Source: Actinomycetes bacterium
Lineage (GTDB): Bacteria > Actinomycetota > CALGFH01
Reading direction: 5' to 3'
Length of the DNA: 15,184 nucleotides
NCBI GenBank assembly: GCA_030152105.1
Contig: JASLIH010000285.1
Location: forward strand, 1-15,184
Numbering within the stretch: position 1 is the first letter of the stretch; each line of letters starts with the position of its first letter. Of this stretch, positions 1 through 5,674 are shown piece after piece. The notes below the pieces were generated by a model. The model did not search any database. It saw nothing but the letters and a program-made list of their open reading frames with translations, and was not told the DNA's origin. Made by a program: the position numbers and the translations under genes.

Positions 1-273
1 CAGGGCGACGGTGTCGCTGGTCCAGTTCTGGATGGACAGCGGGCGGTCGATGTCGGCGGTGTGGCCGTGGGCCTGCTGCTCCACGCCGATGACCTGGCGG
101 CGCTTGGCCAGCGACGGGATGATCCCGCCGAAGTCGACGCCGATGGTGGACAGGTTGCCGTGGAGCAGGACCAGCGGCCGCCCGCTCCCGCCCCCGTGGA
201 CCTCGTAGTACATCTGGAGGCCGTGCACCGGGGCGTAGCCGCTGTCGCCGGTCGAGATGGTGGGGTCGGTCAT
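1..273 (-). CDS. Alpha/beta hydrolase, N-terminal 91 residues (cut by window edge)
   Basis: This is the start of an alpha/beta-hydrolase fold enzyme; the window ends before the nucleophile elbow and the catalytic acid and histidine, so the substrate cannot be inferred. Visible are the strand leading into the oxyanion-hole motif (LVLLHGN, residues 34-40) and a later segment, QQAHGHTADIDRPLS (66-80), matching the conserved 'D-x-x-G-H-G-x-S' area of the fold, with Q/A in place of the usual Asp. The ATG at 273 is preceded by AAGGAGG at 7-8 bases, which fixes the start. It lies 24 bases downstream of the SRPBCC gene on the same strand and is probably the third gene of that operon. The fold is clear; the function is open. 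Confidence 0.85.
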   Translation of the reverse strand, partial: MTDPTISTGDSGYAPVHGLQMYYEVHGGGSGRPLVLLHGNLSTIGVDFGGIIPSLAKRRQVIGVEQQAHGHTADIDRPLSIQNWTSDTVAL

Positions 274-297
274 GCCGCTGGCCTCCTTGCCATGTCG

Positions 298-1044
298 TCA
301 GCTTGCCTCGAACACCCTGCTGAGCCAGGCCTGCCAGGCCCGCTCGGCCGCCTCGGGGTCGACGTCGGAGAAGAGATGGTGCCCGACGGCGACCGAACCG
401 TCGAACCCGCGGATGAACCGGTACAGCCCGTCGTCGGTGCGGATGCCGAGGGCCACGGGGGACACGTAGTCGACCACGCCCTCGATGGGCGCCAGCCCTT
501 CCGGGGTGAGGCGCACCTTGTCGCCCTCGGTCGCGGGGTGGTCGAGCCCGAGCGCGCCGGAGAGCACCGACCAGACGTGGTCGGCGTCGCCGGCCCCTGG
601 CTGCATGGCCAGCACCGGGGCCACCGGGCGGCCGCGGAAGTGGTCGAGGTACTGGGCGAGCTGGTGGAGGTACATGTCCCAGCCCTTGCCGAGGGCGTCG
701 TACTCGGTCTCCCAGTCGTCGCCGAGGACGCCGCTCTGCACCAGCCGCAGCACGCAGGTGCCGTCGTCGCGGCCCTCGATCAGCCACTCGAAGGCCATCC
801 ATTGCGATCCGTCCGGGCTGCCAGCGCGGAAGGCGAAGCGGCGCGGCGGCTCCCAGGCGGTGACGACGCTCTCCTCGGTCTGGCCGCCGATGGTCATCGA
901 GGACCTGCCCCCCTCGCGGGGCTCGACCTGGTTGCGGCCCATGAACCAGCCGTCGATTCCGGGTCCGGTGGCGATCGCCTCCCAGACCTGCTCGGGGGTG
1001 GCGTCGAGGGTGATCGCCTTGCGCAGCTGGAACTCGTGGGGCAT
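298..1044 (-). CDS. SRPBCC (AHSA1-type) domain protein
   Basis: A 248-residue cytosolic protein. Residues 7-140 form an AHSA1-like SRPBCC/START fold, a helix-grip fold that binds hydrophobic ligands: the opening strand RKAITLDATPEQVWEAIA (8-25), then GWFMGRN, then the strand-rich middle (VTAWEPPRRFAFR) and the closing helix (ALGKGWDMYLHQLAQYLDHF, 117-136). Residues 150-248 form a second region with no recognised motif; single-domain AHSA1 proteins are about 140-160 residues, so this one is extended. The ATG at 1044 starts 2 bases after the stop of the ArsR gene, and an AAGGAG site lies inside that gene's end, which implies translational coupling. ArsR-AHSA1 pairs are a common bacterial arrangement in which the regulator controls the ligand-binding partner. 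The physiological ligand is unknown. Confidence 0.88.
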   Translation of the reverse strand: MPHEFQLRKAITLDATPEQVWEAIATGPGIDGWFMGRNQVEPREGGRSSMTIGGQTEESVVTAWEPPRRFAFRAGSPDGSQWMAFEWLIEGRDDGTCVLRLVQSGVLGDDWETEYDALGKGWDMYLHQLAQYLDHFRGRPVAPVLAMQPGAGDADHVWSVLSGALGLDHPATEGDKVRLTPEGLAPIEGVVDYVSPVALGIRTDDGLYRFIRGFDGSVAVGHHLFSDVDPEAAERAWQAWLSRVFEAS

Positions 1045-1046
1045 GG

Positions 1047-1643
1047 CTAGGGCTCCTTCGTCTCAGGCTTGACCGCGGGGTGCAGGGCCACGACCACGCG
1101 GTGGTCGCGACCGCCGGCGGCCGCGGGACGGTGGTACCTGGCGACCAGGTCGGCGACGGCGCCGGCAAGCTCCTCGGCGAAGGCGGCCCGGTCGGCCGCC
1201 GAGGCGAAGCGGACCTCGCCGTCGACCGCGAAGGTGGCCACCCGCTGGCGCGTCCTGGCCGAGCCGGTGATCAGGTCGCCGACGTCGCGCACCAGCCGGG
1301 ACGCCACCGCCAGGAGCCAGGCCGCCGACACCCGGTCGGGGGCGCGGTCGGGGTCGGGCTGGACGGCGGCCAGCGCCGCCGGCGAGATCACGTACGAACC
1401 CGCCGTGGCCCGGAGCACCCGTTCGGTGCAGTTGCCCTTGCGCCGCTCCTCCACCAGCTCGACCAGGCCGTGCCGCTCCAGCGCCCGCAGGTGGTAGTTC
1501 ACCTTCTGCCTGGGCAGCCCGACCCGGGCGGCCAGTTTGGTCGCCGAGGCCGGCTCCGCCAGCTCGGCCAGGAGCCGCGCCCGCACCGGGTCGAGCGACA
1601 CCTCCGCCGCCGCCGGGTCCCCGATCACCGCCACGTCCAACAT
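1047..1643 (-). CDS. ArsR-like winged-helix transcriptional regulator
   Basis: A 198-residue predicted DNA-binding protein. Residues 15-75 are a winged helix: LDPVRARLLAEL (17-28), the turn ATKLAARVGLPR (34-45), the recognition helix QKVNYHLRALERHGL (46-60) and the wing (VELVEERRKGNCTERV). The remaining 120 residues are helical with no metal-binding cysteine cluster, so a metal sensor is unlikely. I chose the ATG at 1643 rather than an in-frame upstream start at 1679 because a near-consensus promoter (TTGACA, 17-base spacer, TAGGGT) occupies the extra segment and predicts transcription starting at about the ATG. It heads the operon with the SRPBCC and hydrolase genes and is divergent from the LexA-box gene. 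Autoregulation through the inverted repeat over its -35 is an inference. Confidence 0.87.
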   Translation of the reverse strand: MLDVAVIGDPAAAEVSLDPVRARLLAELAEPASATKLAARVGLPRQKVNYHLRALERHGLVELVEERRKGNCTERVLRATAGSYVISPAALAAVQPDPDRAPDRVSAAWLLAVASRLVRDVGDLITGSARTRQRVATFAVDGEVRFASAADRAAFAEELAGAVADLVARYHRPAAAGGRDHRVVVALHPAVKPETKEP

Positions 1644-1650
1644 GCCGACA

Positions 1651-1679
1651 ACCCTAGAGCCGAAGATTATTGTTGTCAA
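1651..1679 (-). promoter_or_regulatory. Promoter of the ArsR operon, predicted leaderless
   Basis: On the minus strand a perfect TTGACA (1674-1679) is followed after exactly 17 bases by TAGGGT (1651-1656). The expected start site, about 7 bases past the -10, is at or within a base of the ATG at 1643, leaving no room for a ribosome-binding site. Leaderless transcripts are common in actinobacteria. Confidence 0.7.
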
Positions 1680-1687
1680 GACGATAA
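1667..1687. promoter_or_regulatory. Imperfect inverted repeat over the -35, candidate ArsR-family operator
   Basis: A 21-base element with outer arms TTATnGT (1667-1673) and ACnATAA (1681-1687); seven of ten arm positions are symmetric. It covers the -35 hexamer of the ArsR promoter, where a bound repressor would exclude polymerase. The AT-rich, dyad-symmetric form fits operators of ArsR-type proteins, but no binding evidence exists here. Confidence 0.45.
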
Positions 1688-1737
1688 GTTTCGTCGGTGA
1701 GCCTTCCCCGTCGGGCTGGCCGGGCGATGGACGCGGC

Positions 1738-1746
1738 TGTTACACT
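1738..1746 (+). promoter_or_regulatory. Extended -10 promoter of the LexA-box gene
   Basis: TGTTACACT fits an extended -10 (TGnTAnnnT) with the hexamer TACACT at 1741-1746. No convincing -35 is present 16-18 bases upstream, which suits an extended -10 promoter. Transcription would start near 1753, inside the LexA box, giving a leader of about 24 bases with AGGGGG (1766-1771) as ribosome-binding site 5 bases before the ATG. Confidence 0.5.
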
Positions 1747-1761
1747 CGAACACACGTTCGA
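1746..1761. promoter_or_regulatory. LexA (SOS) box
   Basis: TCGAACACACGTTCGA is a 16-base element with perfect 6-base arms, TCGAAC and GTTCGA, around ACAC. It matches the LexA operator form known from mycobacteria and other actinobacteria (TCGAAC-N4-GTTCGA). It overlaps the last base of the -10 and the predicted start site of the gene at 1777, the classic repressor position. Confidence 0.85.
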
Positions 1762-1776
1762 AAGCAGGGGGCCGCC

Positions 1777-2742
1777 ATGTTCTCCGACGCCGACCACGAG
1801 GTCATCGACAGCCCCGAGGCGCTGTTCCGCCACCTGTACGAGGAGCACGGGGTCGAGGAGGCCCGCGAACTGGACCCGGACACGGCCCCGCTGCAGTTCT
1901 GGCTGCGCCGCCACACGGACCTGGAACGCGCCGAGCGTGCCGCCCGCCGCCCCAGCCAACCCCCGGACCCCCCTCCACCACCCCAGCCGCAGCCGGCGCC
2001 CCACCAACCGGAACGGGCCCAGCCGGAGCGGCGGACCGAGCCCGCGCCCCCGCCGGTCCGGGCCCAGGCGCCACCGCCCCAGGACCAACCGGTGCCGCGG
2101 GCCGAGCCGGCGACCCGGGCCGAGCCGGCGACCCGGGCCCGACCGGAGCGGCGGGCCCAGGCGACGGGCGGGGGACGCGAGGGACGGCGGCCCGCCGGGT
2201 TCGGGGACCCGCTGGTCGAGGCGCTGGCCAGGGCGCTGGCCGGGCGAGGCCACGACGAGGTGGCCGTCCGGTCGGCCATCCGCTCGTTCGCCGACCCCGG
2301 CCGGGGCGGCCCGGCCGGTGAGGCCGCGGTCCGGAGCGTGTTCGTCGAGCCGATGGTCCAGTCGGTGGCCGAGCACCTCCTCGGCGCCGCCCCCAGCTCG
2401 CCCCGCCCAGCCCCGCCCCCCCAATCGGCGCCGGCCGCCACGACCGGTCCCCCTCCAGAGTCGCCCCCCTCCGAGTCCTGGGCCGACCAGGGCTGGTCCC
2501 GGCCGGCCCCGCCCGCGCCCCCGGACGAGCAGGCCCGGTCCCGGGCGACCCCGCCCGCGCCCCCGGCGCGAGAGGAACCGGTGCGGCCAGAGGCGGCATG
2601 GGCCGTGCTCTGGGCCGACCTGGCCGACACCGGCCGGCGATCCGCCGACGGCCCCGCGGCGGCCGGCGACGACGGCGACGACCTGATGGCCGTGGCCAAC
2701 GCCGTCCAGGCCCGCCGCCGGGTCAGGCTGCTACGCCGCTGA
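1777..2742 (+). CDS. Proline-rich protein of unknown function, predicted LexA-regulated
   Basis: A 321-residue protein that I do not recognise. Three compact segments are separated by low-complexity linkers. Residues 1-57 are acidic and helical, with the motif LFRHLYEEHGVEEARELDP followed by QFWLRRHTDLERAE. A Pro/Arg/Glu/Gln-rich linker (58-140) contains EPATRA twice in tandem (110-121). Residues 141-205 are a helical domain (DPLVEALARALAGRGHDEVA ... EPMVQSVAEHLLGA). A second Pro-rich linker (206-270) leads to a C-terminal tail with an acidic stretch (GDDGDD) and the basic end QARRRVRLLRR. No signal peptide or membrane segment is present. The ATG at 1777 has AGGGGG 5 bases upstream. The LexA box at its promoter predicts expression after DNA damage. 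The basic C-terminus could contact nucleic acid, but that is speculation. Confidence 0.8.
   Translation: MFSDADHEVIDSPEALFRHLYEEHGVEEARELDPDTAPLQFWLRRHTDLERAERAARRPSQPPDPPPPPQPQPAPHQPERAQPERRTEPAPPPVRAQAPPPQDQPVPRAEPATRAEPATRARPERRAQATGGGREGRRPAGFGDPLVEALARALAGRGHDEVAVRSAIRSFADPGRGGPAGEAAVRSVFVEPMVQSVAEHLLGAAPSSPRPAPPPQSAPAATTGPPPESPPSESWADQGWSRPAPPAPPDEQARSRATPPAPPAREEPVRPEAAWAVLWADLADTGRRSADGPAAAGDDGDDLMAVANAVQARRRVRLLRR
2104..2139 (+). repeat. Tandem direct repeat, 2 x 18 bp
   Basis: Two perfect adjacent copies of GAGCCGGCGACCCGGGCC encode EPATRA-EPATRA in the linker of the proline-rich protein. A second duplicated 18-mer, CCCCGCCCGCGCCCCCGG, occurs at 2507-2524 and 2549-2566 in the other linker. 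Both fit linker growth by slippage or short duplication. Confidence 0.85.
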
Positions 2743-2796
2743 CCGACCCCGCCGGCACCCCACCCGGTCATGAACCACCGGCGGTGACAACCGGGC

Positions 2797-2805
2797 TGTG
2801 GACAA
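2797..2805 (-). promoter_or_regulatory. DnaA-box-like 9-mer
   Basis: TGTGGACAA is the reverse complement of TTGTCCACA, the DnaA box form favoured in high-GC actinobacteria. It overlaps one copy of a direct repeat GACAACCGG (2786-2794 and 2801-2809). A single box outside an origin may be chance. Confidence 0.25.
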
Positions 2806-2838
2806 CCGGAGGCTCGCCCTCTTCCCGGTCGGCTACGC

Positions 2839-2853
2839 TCCCCCACCGGGGGA
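2839..2853. terminator. Strong short hairpin in a convergent intergenic region
   Basis: TCCCCC and GGGGGA form a 6-bp stem with a 3-base loop, about 97 bases after the stop of the proline-rich protein gene. There is no U-tract, as is usual in very GC-rich actinobacteria, so a termination role is only probable. Confidence 0.35.
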
Positions 2854-2900
2854 CCCGGCACCGGAGGGTCGTGTTGCGCCGCGCGCGGGGGCGGGACGAG

Positions 2901-2921
2901 CGACCCGGCCTCCGCGGGTCG
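2901..2921. terminator. Hairpin, candidate bidirectional terminator
   Basis: CGACCCG (2901-2907) pairs with CGGGTCG (2915-2921) around a 7-base loop. It lies 26 bases past the stop of the acyl-CoA synthetase gene and between two convergent genes, which fits a shared terminator; it has no U-tract. Confidence 0.45.
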
Positions 2922-2947
2922 GCAGGCCGTGGTCGCGCGCCGGCTTG

Positions 2948-4798
2948 TCAGCCCTGGTACAGGACTTCAATGCGTTCGGCGTATTTGGCGTGGATGATGC
3001 GGCGGCGCAACTTGAGGGTGGGGGTGAGCTCCTCGCTCTCGGCGGTCCACTCCACCGGGAGGATCTCGAAGCGCTTGACCTGTTCGATCCGGGCCAGGCG
3101 CTGGTTGGCGGCGTCGACGGCGAGCTGGACCTCGGCGAGCACCTGCTCGTGGGCCGCCAGGGCGGCCAGGTCGTCCTCGGCGAGGCCGTTGCGGGCGGCC
3201 CAGGCGGGGGCGAGCTCGTGGTCGAGCACGATCAGGGCGACCACGTAGGGCCGGTCGTCGCCGTAGACCAGGACCTGGCCGATGAGCGGGTGCTCCTTGA
3301 GGAGGCCCTCGATGTTGGCCGGGGACAGGTTCTTGCCGCTGGAGGTGATGATCAGCTCTTTCTTGCGGTCGACGATCCTGAGGTACCCGTCGTCGTCCAG
3401 CTCGCCGACGTCGCCGGTGTGGAGCCAGCCCTCGGCGTCGATCAGCTCGGCCGTCGCCTCCGGCTGCCTGAAGTAGCCGGGGGTGTTGACCGGCCCCCGG
3501 ACCAGCACCTCGGCGTCGGCGGCCAGGCGGATCTCCACCCCGGCCAGGGCCGGGCCGACGGTGCCGATCTTGACCTTGCCGGGGCGGTTGCCGGTGGCCA
3601 CCCCGGTGGTCTCGGTCATGCCGTAGACCTCGACCAGGGGCAGGCCGAGGGCGGCGAAGAACTCGGCCACGTCGACGGCCAGGGGCGAGGCCGCGCTGGA
3701 GGCGAAGGCGCAGCGGTCCAGGCCGATGGCCTGCCTGACCTTGGCCAGCACCAGCCGCTCGAGCACGGCGTGCCTGGCCCGCAGGCCGAACGGCACCGCC
3801 TCGCCCCGCTGCTGGCGGCGGACGACCTCAAGGCCGGTCTCGACCGCCTTCTGGGTGATCTTCCGCTTGCGCTCGTTCTCCTCGGCGGCCAGCTTGGCGT
3901 TGATGCCGGCCCGCACCTTCTCCCAGACCCGGGGCACGCCGAAGAAGATCGTCGGCCGGGCCTCGCGCACGTACTCCACCGCCTGGGCCGGCTCGGGGCA
4001 GAACCAGACGTGGGTCCGCATGGTCAGCGGCCCGTAGATCGACAGCACCCGCTCGGCGATATGGGCCAGGGGCAGGTAGGAGACGGAGCTGCCCTCGGGC
4101 GACAGCCCGGTCAGCCGGTCCAGCGCGGTGGACTCGAAGAGCAGGTTGTGGTGGGTCAGGAGCACGCCCTTGGGCGGGCCGGTGGTCCCGGAGGTGTAGA
4201 GCAGGGCGGCGTTGTCCTCGGGGACGACCCGGCCCCGGAGCTCCTCGAAGCCGGACCGGTCGGCGGCCAGGGCCTCGCGGCCCCGGCGGACCAGCTCGTC
4301 CCAGCCGAGCACGCCCGGGGCGTCCGCCTCCTCGGCGCCGTCGAGCAGCACCACGTGCCGCAGGGCCGGCAGGTCGTCGCGGATGTCCTGCCAGCGCTTG
4401 AGCATGTCGCGGTCCTCGAGCACGGCCACCTTGGCCTCGCAGTGGCCGGCCACGTACCGGATCTGCTCGGGGGCGAGGGTGAAGTAGAAGCTGGTCGGGG
4501 TGGCCCCGGCGTGGATGGCGGCCTGGTCGGCCTGGACGTGCTCGGGCCGGTTGGTGGCCATGATGGCCACGAAGTCGCCCCTGCCGACCCCGAGGCCGGC
4601 CAGCCCCATGGCGACCTCGGCGACCCGCTCCCGGTACTGGCGCCACGACAGGGTCTGCCAGGCGCCGTCCCGCTTCCAGGACATGGCCGGCGCGTCCCCG
4701 TGGCCGTCCGCGTGCTCGGCCAGCAGGTCGCACAGGGTCCGGCCCCTGACCTCCTGCTCGATCTGCCGGCGCTCGATCGCGATCGCGTCCTCGCTCAT
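2948..4798 (-). CDS. fadD: Long-chain fatty-acid-CoA ligase (AMP-forming), FadD15-like
   Basis: A 616-residue enzyme that would activate fatty acids to acyl-CoA through an acyl-adenylate, for beta-oxidation or lipid synthesis. The adenylating-enzyme signature is complete: phosphate-binding loop YTSGTTGPPKG (201-211), YGMTET (392-397), WLHTGD (458-463), the hinge DRKKELIITSSGKNLSP (477-493), and a C-terminal lysine in PTLKLRR (593-599, Lys596) that fits the catalytic Lys. The charged helical insert at 300-345 and the overall length are typical of long-chain synthetases rather than short-chain or luciferase-like relatives. The frame stays open far upstream, but the ATG at 4798 starts at the conserved N-terminus and lies about 33 bases after a good promoter. 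It is divergent from the Prim-Pol gene and convergent with the proline-rich protein gene; it appears monocistronic. Chain-length preference cannot be read from sequence. Confidence 0.95.
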   Translation of the reverse strand: MSEDAIAIERRQIEQEVRGRTLCDLLAEHADGHGDAPAMSWKRDGAWQTLSWRQYRERVAEVAMGLAGLGVGRGDFVAIMATNRPEHVQADQAAIHAGATPTSFYFTLAPEQIRYVAGHCEAKVAVLEDRDMLKRWQDIRDDLPALRHVVLLDGAEEADAPGVLGWDELVRRGREALAADRSGFEELRGRVVPEDNAALLYTSGTTGPPKGVLLTHHNLLFESTALDRLTGLSPEGSSVSYLPLAHIAERVLSIYGPLTMRTHVWFCPEPAQAVEYVREARPTIFFGVPRVWEKVRAGINAKLAAEENERKRKITQKAVETGLEVVRRQQRGEAVPFGLRARHAVLERLVLAKVRQAIGLDRCAFASSAASPLAVDVAEFFAALGLPLVEVYGMTETTGVATGNRPGKVKIGTVGPALAGVEIRLAADAEVLVRGPVNTPGYFRQPEATAELIDAEGWLHTGDVGELDDDGYLRIVDRKKELIITSSGKNLSPANIEGLLKEHPLIGQVLVYGDDRPYVVALIVLDHELAPAWAARNGLAEDDLAALAAHEQVLAEVQLAVDAANQRLARIEQVKRFEILPVEWTAESEELTPTLKLRRRIIHAKYAERIEVLYQG

Positions 4799-4825
4799 GG
4801 CCACCCACCCTCGGCTCGGAGACGC

Positions 4826-4841
4826 TGCTCGCTGGCGAGCA
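4826..4841. promoter_or_regulatory. Perfect palindrome at the acyl-CoA synthetase start site, candidate operator
   Basis: TGCTCGC and GCGAGCA are perfect 7-base arms around a 2-base centre. The element overlaps the -10 and the predicted start site of the ligase promoter, a position suited to repression, for instance by a TetR-type fatty-acid regulator. The regulator is not identified in the window. Confidence 0.5.
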
Positions 4842-4866
4842 TAGGTAGCCGGAGGGGGCAGGTAAA
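4838..4866 (-). promoter_or_regulatory. Promoter of the acyl-CoA synthetase gene
   Basis: On the minus strand TTTACC (4861-4866) and TATGCT (4838-4843) are separated by exactly 17 bases; each hexamer matches the housekeeping consensus at four of six positions. The start site would be near 4831, giving a leader of about 33 bases before the ATG at 4798. Confidence 0.55.
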
Positions 4867-4948
4867 GGGCCGCAGTCCCGTGAGCGACTCGTTGGCGGGC
4901 CCCGGCAGGCTTGGCTGGACGAGAGCAGTTCGCAGGAAAGAGGTGCCG

Positions 4949-5578
4949 ATGCACCAGGTCCCCCAGGCTGGAGCGCGCTACCTGGCCGCCCTCGACTACG
5001 CGCGGCGCGGCCTGCCCGTCGTGCCCCTCCACTACGTTGTCCGCAACCGGCGGACCACGGAGGTCGCCTGCTCGTGCGGGGAGCCGGCCTGCGCCAGGGT
5101 CGGGGCCCACCCGCTGCCCTCCCACGGGGCCGCCGACGCCACCACCGACCCCATCCGCCTGACCTGGTGGTGGCGGCGCTTCCCCGACGCCAACGTCGGC
5201 CTGGCCACCGGGACCAGCTTCGACGCCCTGATCGTGCACGGCTCGACCGGCGACAACGCCCGCTGGTCGGTGATCGCCGACGCCCTCCGCTCGGCCGGCC
5301 CGCTGGTGCGGACCGGCGGCGACACCTGGCACTTCCTTTTCGCCCCGATGGGCCTGGCCAGCCAGCGCCCGTGGGGGCTGGCCATGGCCGAGTGGCGGGG
5401 CCGGGGTGGCTGGGTCGTGGCGCCGCCCAGCCACCACCCCGGCGGCGCCGTGGCCGCCTGGGTGCGCGACCTCGACACCCGCCTGCCCGAGCTGTCCCCG
5501 GCCATCGGTCAGCGGCTGGAGCAGGTCGGCCCCGCCGAGCCACTCACCCAGCTCATCTACGCCCAAGCTCGCGACTAG
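4949..5578 (+). CDS. Stand-alone Prim-Pol (DNA primase/polymerase N-terminal) domain protein, catalytic motif degenerate
   Basis: A 209-residue cytosolic protein that is almost entirely one Prim-Pol domain. Family landmarks in order are ALDYARRGLPVVPLH (14-28), a cysteine cluster CSCGEPACARVGAHP (41-55), TTDPIRLTWWWRRFPDANVGLATG (65-88), TGGDTWHFLF (122-131) and the strand pair EWRGRGGWVVAPPSHHPGG (148-166). In active members the strand after NVGLATG carries an acidic pair (DxD) that binds catalytic metal; here that place reads LIVHGS (94-99), with His97 and Ser99, so polymerase activity is doubtful although the conserved His128 region remains. No helicase or C-terminal primase domain follows. 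A GGAAAGAGG ribosome-binding site precedes the ATG. Short Prim-Pol proteins are frequent in actinobacteria; the role is unknown. Confidence 0.85.
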   Translation: MHQVPQAGARYLAALDYARRGLPVVPLHYVVRNRRTTEVACSCGEPACARVGAHPLPSHGAADATTDPIRLTWWWRRFPDANVGLATGTSFDALIVHGSTGDNARWSVIADALRSAGPLVRTGGDTWHFLFAPMGLASQRPWGLAMAEWRGRGGWVVAPPSHHPGGAVAAWVRDLDTRLPELSPAIGQRLEQVGPAEPLTQLIYAQARD

Positions 5579-5674
5579 GTATTCCGTGGCTGGGCAGATA
5601 CACTCCGGCGTATTCGGTTCATACAGCCTCAGACAGAGGATCCAGGCAACAAAGGCAATCGATCATAGGTCGGC

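Noticed and set aside
61..1050. Plus-strand open frame over the SRPBCC and hydrolase genes
   Set aside because: It runs antisense to two recognisable protein families and has no motifs of its own.
1654..2861. Minus-strand frames opposite the proline-rich protein
   Set aside because: Pro-rich coding makes Gly/Arg-rich antisense frames; the LexA box, -10 and ribosome-binding site support only the plus strand.
2798..4948. N-terminal extension of the Prim-Pol frame through the acyl-CoA synthetase gene
   Set aside because: The frame is open by composition only; homology to Prim-Pol starts right after the ATG at 4949, which has its own ribosome-binding site.
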